Assembly: GCA_947306315.1 (NCBI GenBank)
Contig: CAMZGF010000022.1
Span: 1 to 10,929, forward strand
Direction: 5' to 3'
Length of the DNA stretch: 10,929 nucleotides
Origin: an uncultured Candidatus Saccharibacteria bacterium
Lineage (GTDB): Bacteria; Patescibacteriota; Saccharimonadia; Saccharimonadales; Saccharimonadaceae
Part shown: one piece after another, positions 5,254 to 10,929 of the stretch
Layout: each line of letters starts with the position of its first letter
How positions within the stretch are numbered: the first letter of the stretch is position 1
Position numbers and translations under genes: made by a program
The notes under the pieces: generated by a model
Told to the model about the DNA's origin: nothing
Databases searched by the model: none
What the model saw: the letters and a program-made list of their open reading frames with translations, nothing else

Positions 5254-5496
5254 ATGGGAGCAAAAGAGTACATCGACAGTCTCGAACCAAAGAAATTCCA
5301 GGAAATCAAAAACTTCGTGGAAAATAGCGAAGATTTCTGCAAATTCCTTGCTGAACCCTGTGAAGATGTAGTGACTGTTGCGAGTTTCGCTATGCAATGT
5401 CAGGATCTCGGTATTCCTACCGAATACACCAAAAACTCTGAAGCGCTTCACTACCTCATAGTAGCGATTGACGCTCGTATTAACGGCAATGCATAA
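5254..5496 (+). CDS. Small hypothetical protein, 80 aa
   Basis: Not recognised. The ATG at 5254 is set by AAAGGAGGG (5238-5246), 7 nt upstream; a longer reading from a TTG at 5233 would include that site. The protein is acidic, mainly helical and lacks a signal or membrane segment. It has three cysteines (C29, C36, C49) and a middle part (FLAEPCEDVVTVASFAMQCQDLGIP, about 31-55) reminiscent in pattern of short helical leader-like domains, but not enough for a family name. A consensus promoter, a strong Shine-Dalgarno and a terminator 17 nt after the stop make it a well-expressed monocistronic gene. Convergent with the acidic 98-aa gene. Confidence 0.85.
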   Translation: MGAKEYIDSLEPKKFQEIKNFVENSEDFCKFLAEPCEDVVTVASFAMQCQDLGIPTEYTKNSEALHYLIVAIDARINGNA

Positions 5497-5512
5497 GAAT
5501 TCTCATAACTTT

Positions 5513-5539
5513 AGGCTCGACAAAAAGTCGGGCCTTTTT
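5513..5539 (+). terminator. Rho-independent terminator of the 80-aa gene
   Basis: AGGCTCGAC (5513-5521), loop AAAAA, GTCGGGCCT (5527-5535): nine pairs with one T-G, then a T tract to 5539. Confidence 0.88.
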
Positions 5540-5550
5540 CCTGCCCGGCT
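5522..5550 (-). terminator. Overlapping terminator for the acidic 98-aa gene
   Basis: On the minus strand AGCCGGGC (5550-5543) pairs with GCCCGACT (5533-5526) with one mismatch, followed by five Ts made by the A tract at 5522-5526. It reuses part of the opposite-strand terminator with a different partner arm. Confidence 0.55.
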
Positions 5551-5560
5551 CCAAACCATT

Positions 5561-5857
5561 TTACTCTTCGTCTAAATCATCTTCGGAATCATAGCCATCA
5601 TAGTATCCCTCTTCATAACGGTCACGTTCCTCATCAATCATATCTCTATCATCTTCAAACGGGTCATACTCCGCGCCACCGTACGCATCAGCTCCACCAT
5701 CATCCACGCCTTTAAGATAAGCTTCGCTTTCGCGAGCCATACGCTCCTCGAAATCTTCAGCTTGAGATTCTTTTTCGAACAACTCATCGTCATCAGCGTC
5801 GTCGAAATCGTCGAATTCATCTAAATTATCAATATCAAATTCATTTCGTTCGCTCAT
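5561..5857 (-). CDS. Extremely acidic low-complexity protein, 98 aa
   Basis: Not assigned to a family. 45 of 98 residues are Asp or Glu against about eight Lys/Arg, giving a charge near -37. The first 25 residues are an almost pure Asp/Glu/Phe run (DEFDDFDDADDDELF), the middle (AYLKGVDDGGADAYGGAEYD) is Gly/Tyr-rich, and the end is again acidic. No membrane segment; expected to be disordered. AAGGAG lies 6 nt upstream of the ATG, and TATGGTATAAT precedes that, so it is a real gene. Such tails occur in RNA polymerase delta, in nucleic-acid mimics and in chaperone-like proteins, but none can be preferred here. It is divergent from the pseudo-murE gene and convergent with the 80-aa gene. Confidence 0.85.
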   Translation of the reverse strand: MSERNEFDIDNLDEFDDFDDADDDELFEKESQAEDFEERMARESEAYLKGVDDGGADAYGGAEYDPFEDDRDMIDEERDRYEEGYYDGYDSEDDLDEE

Positions 5858-5874
5858 ATAATCTCCTTACTTAA

Positions 5875-5885
5875 ATTATACCATA
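5875..5885 (-). promoter_or_regulatory. Promoter of the acidic 98-aa gene
   Basis: TATGGTATAAT on the minus strand, an extended -10 with a perfect hexamer (5880-5875); the -35 is not recognisable. A transcript would start near 5868 and just include the AAGGAG site. Confidence 0.6.
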
Positions 5886-5892
5886 AATGTTT

Positions 5893-5921
5893 TTGCGAAA
5901 ACACCTAATCTATGCTAAACT
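5893..5921 (+). promoter_or_regulatory. Promoter of the truncated Mur-ligase-like gene
   Basis: TTGCGA (5893-5898), 17-nt spacer, TAAACT (5916-5921) extended by TATGC. Start near 5928; the ribosome-binding site GAGGAG (5937-5942) precedes the ATG by 5 nt. Confidence 0.6.
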
Positions 5922-5947
5922 AAAGGTAGAAAAAGTGAGGAGACGTT

Positions 5948-6802
5948 ATGCCAGAAGAAAAAGCTGATATCGCAAATATCTATGATAACCAAGCAATTTC
6001 AGAACAACCAAAAAAGAAACCTGTAAGACCAGAAAATGCTGGAAAGAAAAAATTAACCAAAAACCGTATTAAAGCGAAAATCCTTGGCACTTACTACGGT
6101 CATCCTGCACGCGACATGAAGCTTATTGTTGTCACAGGTACAACTGGAAAAACAGCTGTTGCACATTTTATTCATCACATTATTACTGAATCAGGCGAAC
6201 GTGTTGCAGTCCTCGCTTCTGAAACTACAATAAAATCTGGCATGCTCCATAAATTCCTCTCCGACGCTTGGAAAGCTGGCTCAAATTACGTCGTAGTAAC
6301 TGCTCCTGCTGAATCTATTGAAGAAGATCTCTTCGCTGAGCTTGATATCTTCGCAGCCGTTCTTACCGACTACGTTCCTTCACATATCAACGATATATCT
6401 GCTGAAGAGTATGAAGCAAAAGATGACACAATCTTTGATATGGGCCCTGAATATGTCGTTTTAAATCGTGACGATAAAAACTTCGAAGAATTCAAGAAAA
6501 CTTTCAAGGGTGACAAAGCAACTTTCACCTACGGTGAAAACCGCGAAAGCGATCTTGTTATTGAATCTTCAAAGCTCTACAAAATGGGTTCTGAAGCACA
6601 CTTAAGCTTCGAAGGGAAACGCTTTACAACTGCAAGTTTCCTCAATAAACAGACTGATATTTCATACATGGCTTGTGCCGCTGCTCTTGCTCTCGCTCTT
6701 GGCATTGACACTGAATCAATCGAAAATGGTATCGCTGCCTATGATCCACAAGGCCTCGTTGCCGAAAAAGACCAACAACCTAGCGAAGAAGCTTCTGAAT
6801 AG
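5948..6802 (+). CDS. Mur-ligase-like protein lacking the C-terminal domain (MurE paralogue, likely non-catalytic)
   Basis: 284 aa. Residues 1-45 are a charged, probably flexible, N-terminus; from 50 on it follows the central ATPase domain of MurE. The P-loop is VVTGTTGKTAV (61-71), with T where Mur ligases have N (GTNGKT). YVVVTAPAES (114-123) stands where MurE has LEVTSHAM, so the metal-binding Glu and His are gone. DYVPSHIND replaces NVTHEHLDYH, yet the lysine carbamylated in Mur ligases seems kept (K158), as is the VLNRDD strand (171-176). The protein stops at about the VEGRMxRVD linker, so the whole domain that binds the incoming amino acid is missing. A start at 5948 is supported by GAGGAG. 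It overlaps the complete murE tail to tail by 23 bp. ATP or nucleotide-sugar binding is plausible, ligation is not. A regulatory or scaffold role is a guess. Confidence 0.88.
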   Translation: MPEEKADIANIYDNQAISEQPKKKPVRPENAGKKKLTKNRIKAKILGTYYGHPARDMKLIVVTGTTGKTAVAHFIHHIITESGERVAVLASETTIKSGMLHKFLSDAWKAGSNYVVVTAPAESIEEDLFAELDIFAAVLTDYVPSHINDISAEEYEAKDDTIFDMGPEYVVLNRDDKNFEEFKKTFKGDKATFTYGENRESDLVIESSKLYKMGSEAHLSFEGKRFTTASFLNKQTDISYMACAAALALALGIDTESIENGIAAYDPQGLVAEKDQQPSEEASE

Positions 6803-8081
6803 CTTTCTCAGTTTCTTTTAAGTCTTCGAATGGCTCCGCACCATTCTTGCGAAGAATTGTATGTTCATGACCTTTACCGAGAACAAGCACAATATCGCCT
6901 TTCTTCGCCATTTTACAAGCTTTCTCAATTGCTTTCGCACGATCAATCTCGATAAATACGTTCTCACCAAGTTTCATACCCGCTCGTTCACAACCAACTA
7001 AGAACATCTTAGCGATTTTTTCTGGGTCCTCATCACGTGAGTCATCCTCAGTAATAATACAAACATCGGAGTACTTTGCGGCAATCTCACCACGTTCGTC
7101 ACGTGTTGTTTCGTCACGCCTACCAGCTCCGCCAAACAGGGAAATAATCCTACCATTCTTATTTGGTGCAACTGAATCATAAACTTTCTGAAAGGCATCA
7201 GGCGTATGTGCATAATCAACAATCGCCGTGAAGTTTTGTCCGAGATCAACGCGGTTCATTCTACCTTCAACAGATTCAAGCGCATAAATACCGTCATGAA
7301 TTTCATCTTCAGTAAGTCCTAATCTAAGTCCAACCGCCACTGCTGCGAGCGTATTATAAACAGTAAAGATTCCAGGAATTTTCGTCTCAATTGAGAAATC
7401 TTTCACATCATACGAAACGCCAGTCGCAGAAAGCTTCACGTTTTTTGCCTTAAGGGCACCCCTATTAATACCGTAGGTTGTACCATCTTTTACAACGTGC
7501 ATGAAGAAGGTTGAACTTGGGTCATCCGCATTCGCGATTCCATACTTCGCCTTTTTAAAGAGTTTACACTTCGCAGCACGATAGTTTTCAAAAGTCTTAT
7601 GATAATCAAGATGCTCGTGCGTGACATTTGTCATTGCCGCAACTTCAATTGGGATACCAAGTGTTCTAAACTGACACATCGCATGTGAAGTCACCTCAAG
7701 CACAAGATACTCAGCGCCCGCATCAAGAATTCTCTTCATACGGCGATTAAGTGTCATTGAATCGACAGTTGTCATATGTTTTGTCTGTTGGTGAAGCCCA
7801 TCAGCGCCAGCCTTAAGCGAACCCGAATCGCCTTCAGAATATTCCATACCAGGAACACCACCCCAAGCCACAGTCGTCATGAGGCCAGCTTTGCGTCCAG
7901 AAGCATTCAACATTTTCCAAACAAAGAATGAAGTTGAAGTCTTACCATTCGTGCCGGTAATTCCAATCACAGTCATCTTCTTGCCAGGAAAACCATAACG
8001 AGCACCAGCAACTGATGCTTTCAAGAAATGATAAGGTAAAACAATCTTATTATAACCAGGAACAAAATCACGAATATTCAT
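6780..8081 (-). CDS. murE: MurE-type UDP-MurNAc-tripeptide ligase, short N-terminus
   Basis: Cytoplasmic peptidoglycan enzyme that adds the third amino acid to UDP-MurNAc-L-Ala-D-Glu using ATP. Motifs in the 433 aa: ITGTNGKTSTSFF (41-53), EVTSHAM (129-135), TNVTHEHLDYH (151-161), the expected carbamylated lysine K171, YNTLAA (242-247), VEGRMNRVD (271-279), DYAHTPDAF (289-297), FGGAGRRD (316-323), the amino-acid selector DDSR (346-349) and GKGHE (402-406). It is about 60 residues shorter than E. coli MurE because the UDP-binding domain 1 is nearly absent; a TAA just upstream rules out a longer start. DDSR, in place of DNPR, leaves the third residue (meso-Dap or Lys) open. No Shine-Dalgarno is present, and a -10 box ends 6 nt before the ATG, so the mRNA is probably leaderless. 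Tail-to-tail overlap with the truncated paralogue. Confidence 0.93.
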   Translation of the reverse strand: MNIRDFVPGYNKIVLPYHFLKASVAGARYGFPGKKMTVIGITGTNGKTSTSFFVWKMLNASGRKAGLMTTVAWGGVPGMEYSEGDSGSLKAGADGLHQQTKHMTTVDSMTLNRRMKRILDAGAEYLVLEVTSHAMCQFRTLGIPIEVAAMTNVTHEHLDYHKTFENYRAAKCKLFKKAKYGIANADDPSSTFFMHVVKDGTTYGINRGALKAKNVKLSATGVSYDVKDFSIETKIPGIFTVYNTLAAVAVGLRLGLTEDEIHDGIYALESVEGRMNRVDLGQNFTAIVDYAHTPDAFQKVYDSVAPNKNGRIISLFGGAGRRDETTRDERGEIAAKYSDVCIITEDDSRDEDPEKIAKMFLVGCERAGMKLGENVFIEIDRAKAIEKACKMAKKGDIVLVLGKGHEHTILRKNGAEPFEDLKETEKAIQKLLR

Positions 8082-8087
8082 ACATAT

Positions 8088-8098
8088 ATTTTATCATA
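8088..8098 (-). promoter_or_regulatory. Promoter of murE, placed for leaderless transcription
   Basis: TATGATAAAAT on the minus strand: TG-extended -10 with hexamer TAAAAT (8093-8088). Only six bases remain before the ATG at 8081, so +1 should fall on or next to the start codon. No clear -35. Confidence 0.5.
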
Positions 8099-8119
8099 TA
8101 CAAAAAAACACGAATCGTT

Positions 8120-8125
8120 TATAAT
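8120..8125 (+). promoter_or_regulatory. -10 box of the membrane-anchored protein gene
   Basis: Perfect TATAAT 9 nt before the ATG at 8135. No TG extension and no clear -35 in this AT-rich 53-bp spacer, which it shares with the divergent murE promoter. Confidence 0.5.
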
Positions 8126-8134
8126 TAAATTATT

Positions 8135-9007
8135 ATGGATAAGCGCATTAAATCTTCAAAGCCTTCCAGAAAGCCATCTTCTGGAAAAAATACTAACTTA
8201 ATCTTGCCAGTCATCGTTGGCCTAGCAATGATTGGCTGTCTCGGAGCGGTCATCTATATGTTCCTCATCGAACATCCAATGAGCAAAGATGATCTAGCAG
8301 TAGTCGATAGAGGGGTTGCAATCGTTACCGGTCTTAAAACCGACGACGTTGCTGACAAAGATAGCTTCGTTTCAAACGGCTGCGTCTTAAATGTAGCTGA
8401 AAAAGAAGACGCAAACAACACAATGAAGCAAGTCTCAGTATTAAATTACTTAAGAAAGACTTCAGCAACAAAAGTTACTACAGATTTTAGTAACGACAAA
8501 ATTAAATCTATCATCGCTGATGCTCACCTCAAAAATGCCTACAGCGACACCGTTAAAGATTTCAATTCATACGTTAAAAATACTCTTAAAAACAGCTATG
8601 AAATTAAAGCCACAGAAGCCGCAGATCTCTATGCAAAAACATATGGCTCTGGCTTTGAAAACGCAACTATCATCTGGAGATTAAACGGTTACGTCTATGA
8701 TAAGGACCGTAATGTCTTCTACGCAGATAATAACAACATGGACGTCACGACCATGATCTCAGGATCAGATGGCATTGGCTGTACCGCAGGTGATACATAC
8801 TACATTAAGGATCACTACTCAACTGTCGGCGACAACTACTATCTCTATGTTGGCGAAAAGAAACTCGACATCGCATTCGATGACGATACCGCTAAAGAAG
8901 CTAAATATACTCCAAGCAAAGAAGACCTTAAAAATCTTCCAAAATATCGCTTCGTATTCAAGAAAGACGACAATAGCATTAAATTCGTAAAGTTCGAAGA
9001 ACTTTAA
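8135..9007 (+). CDS. Single-pass membrane-anchored protein, function unknown
   Basis: 290 aa, not recognised. Residues 1-20 are short and basic (MDKRIKSSKPSRKPSSGK), followed by one hydrophobic helix at about 22-45 (LILPVIVGLAMIGCLGAVIYMFLI). This predicts N-inside topology with the remaining 245 residues outside the membrane. The outer part is Lys/Asp/Tyr/Asn-rich with few cysteines (C83, C217) and no enzyme motif seen; the second half (about 175-290, with many short beta-like Tyr/Val stretches) may form a beta domain. The start has no Shine-Dalgarno and lies 9 nt after a TATAAT, so translation is probably leaderless. Divergent from murE, which hints at an envelope role. It is followed by the groES control region, whose stem could end this transcript. 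Confidence 0.88.
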   Translation: MDKRIKSSKPSRKPSSGKNTNLILPVIVGLAMIGCLGAVIYMFLIEHPMSKDDLAVVDRGVAIVTGLKTDDVADKDSFVSNGCVLNVAEKEDANNTMKQVSVLNYLRKTSATKVTTDFSNDKIKSIIADAHLKNAYSDTVKDFNSYVKNTLKNSYEIKATEAADLYAKTYGSGFENATIIWRLNGYVYDKDRNVFYADNNNMDVTTMISGSDGIGCTAGDTYYIKDHYSTVGDNYYLYVGEKKLDIAFDDDTAKEAKYTPSKEDLKNLPKYRFVFKKDDNSIKFVKFEEL

Positions 9008-9021
9008 TTAGATAAAATAAT

Positions 9022-9057
9022 AAAATTAGCACTCGCGACTTGCAAGTGCTAATTTTT
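9022..9057 (+). terminator. Possible terminator formed by the extended CIRCE stem
   Basis: The CIRCE repeat is extended by flanking A/T bases to 12 perfect pairs (9022-9033 with 9045-9056) and ends in a T tract (9053-9057), 15 nt after the stop codon of the membrane-protein gene. No other terminator is present there. Confidence 0.4.
9026..9052. promoter_or_regulatory. CIRCE operator (HrcA binding site) for groESL
   Basis: TTAGCACTC (9026-9034), 9-nt spacer, AAGTGCTAA (9044-9052). The consensus is TTAGCACTC-N9-GAGTGCTAA, so 17 of 18 arm bases match; the only change is G to A at 9044. It covers the -35 box of the groES promoter, the right place for HrcA to repress. hrcA itself is not in the window. 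Confidence 0.93.
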
Positions 9058-9067
9058 GTGCTACAAT
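9040..9067 (+). promoter_or_regulatory. groESL promoter
   Basis: TTGCAA (9040-9045), 16-nt spacer, TACAAT (9062-9067), extended by TGTGC. The -35 lies inside the CIRCE element. Start near 9074, ahead of AAGGAGG (9086-9092). Confidence 0.75.
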
Positions 9068-9096
9068 AGAGATAAGAATTCCAAAAAGGAGGAAAC

Positions 9097-9354
9097 ATGA
9101 AGTTAAAACCGCTCACTAACCGAGTCGTCGCAAAGAAAGAAAAGCCAGCAGCAAAAACTGCTTCCGGACTTCTCCTTCCTGACACAAACAAAGAAGAAAC
9201 CGCCTACGCCATCGTCGAGTCTATTGGTCCAGACGTCAAAAATATCAAAGTAGGGGATAAAATCATCTATAAAGAATACTCAACCACTAACGTAAAATTA
9301 GAAGATTCCGACTACATCATCGTCGAAGACAAAGACGTTCTCGCTACCCTTTAA
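9097..9354 (+). CDS. groES: Co-chaperonin GroES (Cpn10), short form
   Basis: Heptameric lid of the GroEL folding chamber. The 85-aa protein has the Cpn10 start KLKPLTNRVVAKKEKPA (2-18), the mobile loop with the hydrophobic GroEL-binding triplet (SGLLLPD, 23-29; usual IVL/IML), the core AIVESIGPDVKNIKVGDKIIY (38-58) and the closing IIVEDKDVLATL. It is about ten residues shorter than E. coli GroES: between the SIGP and KVGD strands only a few residues remain where the roof hairpin normally sits. AAGGAGG lies 4 nt before the ATG. First gene of the CIRCE-controlled operon; groEL starts 12 bp after its stop. Confidence 0.96.
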   Translation: MKLKPLTNRVVAKKEKPAAKTASGLLLPDTNKEETAYAIVESIGPDVKNIKVGDKIIYKEYSTTNVKLEDSDYIIVEDKDVLATL

Positions 9355-9366
9355 AGAAAGGAACAT

Positions 9367-10929
9367 ATGAAAGAGATTTATTACGAACAAGATGCTAGAA
9401 GTAAAGTTCTTGCCGGCGCAAAGAAACTCTATGACGCCGTTAAAGTAACTTACGGTCCAAAAGGCCAAAATGTCATTATCGAAAAAGAATACGGCGCACC
9501 CGTCATTACTCACGATGGTGTAACCGTCGCTGAAGCCGTCGATCTCGGTTCAACAAAAGAGAACATGGGCGAAAAAGTTGGCGCAAATCTTATTAAAGCA
9601 GCTGCTCAAAAACTTAATAAAGTTGCCGGCGATGGTACCACTACAGTTACCGTCCTTACCTATAATATCTTGAATGAAGCCAACAAACTCATTGCTGCTG
9701 GTGTTAACCCTATGGAGCTTAGAAAGGGAATCGAAAAAGCTGGCGCTGAAATCGTCAAGAAAATCGATAATCTCTCAGAAAAAATCGAAGGCGATTCGAA
9801 AAAAGTTGCTGAAGTTGCAACTATCTCCGCTGGAGACAAAGAAATCGGTGAACTCATCGCCGACGTTATCAGCAAAATTGGTAAAGATGGCGTCATTACC
9901 GTCGAAGCTGGCCAAGGTCTCGACATGGAAGAAGAAATTGTCGAAGGCTTTAACTACGATAAAGGCTACGCTTCCGCCTTCTTCGTTACCGATGTCAACC
10001 GCCAAGAAGCTATCATGGATAAGCCTCTCATTCTCTTGACTGATAAAAAAATCACCGCAAGTTCAGACATCCTTCCACTTCTCGAGAAAGTAGCTCAATC
10101 TGGTAAAAAAGATCTCGTCATTATCGCCGAGGAAGTCTCAGGTGAAGCTCTTTCACTCCTCGTTCTTAATAAGCTTAAAGGCGTCTTCAATACTATCGTC
10201 CTTAAAGCTCCTGCCTTTGGTGATCGCCGCAAGGAAATCATGGAAGATATCGCCGTTCTTACCGATGCAACCGTCGTTTCCGAAGATAAAGGCATGAAGC
10301 TCGAAGAAGCTGGTCTCGAAGTTCTAGGTAGTGCAAAGAAAGTCATCGCAACCAAAGACGATTCAACTATCATTGAAGGTGCAGGTTCAAAGAAAGCCAT
10401 TAAAGATCGTATCAACCTCATCGAGTCACAAGCTGCCGCATCTAACTCAGATTACGAACGCGGCGAATTCGAAAAACGCAAAGCTGCTCTCTCTGGCAAA
10501 GTTGCCGTCATTAAAGTTGGTGGCGCAACTGAACCAGAAATCGACGAGAAAAAATACCGCGTCGATGATGCAGTTTCCGCAACTCGCGCCGCTCTTGCAG
10601 AGGGAATCGTCGCCGGTGGTGGCGTCACTCTCGTGAACCTCGCAAAGACCTTAAAGGGCAACGACAACGGTACTAAAATCGTTAAAAATGCTCTTAAAGC
10701 TCCATTCATTCACATCCTTGAGAACGCTGGCCTTAATGCCCAAGCTCTCCTCGCTGAAGTCGAGAACTCAGCTCAAGATGGTTTCGGCTTCAACGTCATG
10801 GAACCAGAAAAAGGTCTTCTCGATATGAAAAAAATCGGTGTTATCGACCCAGCTCGCGTCACTCTCGAAGCAGTCCAAAATGCCGTTTCTATCGCAGCAA
10901 CAACCATGACTATGGGCGCACTCATCGTT
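9367..10929 (+). CDS. groEL: Chaperonin GroEL, 521 residues, C-terminus missing at window edge
   Basis: 60-kDa chaperonin that folds proteins in an ATP-driven double ring with GroES. Visible motifs are VTYGPKGQNV (27-36; Tyr where most GroEL have Leu), THDGVTVA (48-55), the ATP-site GDGTTT with the catalytic Asp at D89, the apical-domain substrate region (about 190-375, with KAPAFGDRRKEIMEDIAVLT) and RVDDAVSATRAALAEG with the second catalytic Asp at D401, then AGGG. All domains are present and intact; the window stops after LIV, roughly 25 residues before the usual end, so a GGM-type tail cannot be judged. AAAGGAA lies 4 nt before the ATG. Same operon as groES under CIRCE; codon use favours ATC, CTC and GCC, as in highly expressed genes. 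Confidence 0.98.
   Translation, partial: MKEIYYEQDARSKVLAGAKKLYDAVKVTYGPKGQNVIIEKEYGAPVITHDGVTVAEAVDLGSTKENMGEKVGANLIKAAAQKLNKVAGDGTTTVTVLTYNILNEANKLIAAGVNPMELRKGIEKAGAEIVKKIDNLSEKIEGDSKKVAEVATISAGDKEIGELIADVISKIGKDGVITVEAGQGLDMEEEIVEGFNYDKGYASAFFVTDVNRQEAIMDKPLILLTDKKITASSDILPLLEKVAQSGKKDLVIIAEEVSGEALSLLVLNKLKGVFNTIVLKAPAFGDRRKEIMEDIAVLTDATVVSEDKGMKLEEAGLEVLGSAKKVIATKDDSTIIEGAGSKKAIKDRINLIESQAAASNSDYERGEFEKRKAALSGKVAVIKVGGATEPEIDEKKYRVDDAVSATRAALAEGIVAGGGVTLVNLAKTLKGNDNGTKIVKNALKAPFIHILENAGLNAQALLAEVENSAQDGFGFNVMEPEKGLLDMKKIGVIDPARVTLEAVQNAVSIAATTMTMGALIV

Noticed and set aside
5254..5496. Assignment of the 80-aa protein as a Nif11-type leader peptide
   Set aside because: The pattern of the middle region is only vaguely similar, there is no GG-type cleavage site, and no RiPP modification gene is nearby.
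9674..10709. Several frames of 85-121 aa overlapping groEL on both strands
   Set aside because: Shadows of the groEL frame; no ribosome-binding sites and biased low-complexity translations.
1..10929. Possible UGA reassignment, since no confident gene ends in TGA
   Set aside because: Long conserved genes (valS, murE, groEL, sugar transferase) contain no in-frame TGA; Trp uses TGG and Gly uses GGN. Avoidance of TGA stops in about nine genes is not enough evidence.

Overview
The window looks like part of a small Patescibacteria (CPR) genome, probably Saccharibacteria-like. The reasons are a moderate-to-low GC content, short intergenic spaces, a MurE that lacks the usual N-terminal domain, a ValRS of divergent type and several small orphan genes. 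This is inferred from gene style, not from a database search. The standard code fits: every confident gene ends in TAA or TAG, Trp is TGG, and no in-frame TGA interrupts the long conserved genes.

Layout. Minus strand, 1-2300: the 5' part of valS (running off the left edge), preceded by a polyprenyl-phosphate sugar-1-phosphate transferase; the two are 17 bp apart and probably one operon. Plus strand, 2359-4197: a HIT-family hydrolase, then a monocistronic 447-aa protein with its own promoter and a strong terminator. That protein reads like a DUF1704/MATCAP-type zinc carboxypeptidase whose two zinc-binding histidines are replaced by arginine. Region 4261-5113 (minus): a doubtful 86-aa ORF, tRNA-Arg(GCG) behind a long structured leader of about 175 nt, and tRNA-Ser(CGA) with almost no leader. 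Region 5186-5857: a small 80-aa orphan gene (plus) and a very acidic 98-aa protein (minus), convergent on overlapping terminators. Region 5948-8081: a truncated Mur-ligase-like protein and a complete MurE-type ligase, arranged tail to tail with a 23-bp overlap. Region 8135-10929: a single-pass membrane protein of unknown function, then groES-groEL under a CIRCE element; groEL runs off the right edge.

Themes. The window mixes housekeeping (valS, tRNAs, chaperonin) with envelope functions (sugar transferase, MurE, anchored protein). Promoters share a strong extended -10 of the form TRTGN followed by TATAAT-like hexamers. Three genes have the -10 box only 6-9 nt from the ATG and no Shine-Dalgarno, which suggests leaderless mRNAs, while the others have clear Shine-Dalgarno sites. 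The most unusual items are the structured leader of tRNA-Arg containing a copy of the tRNA 5' end, the metal-site-less DUF1704-like protein, and the murE/pseudo-murE pair.
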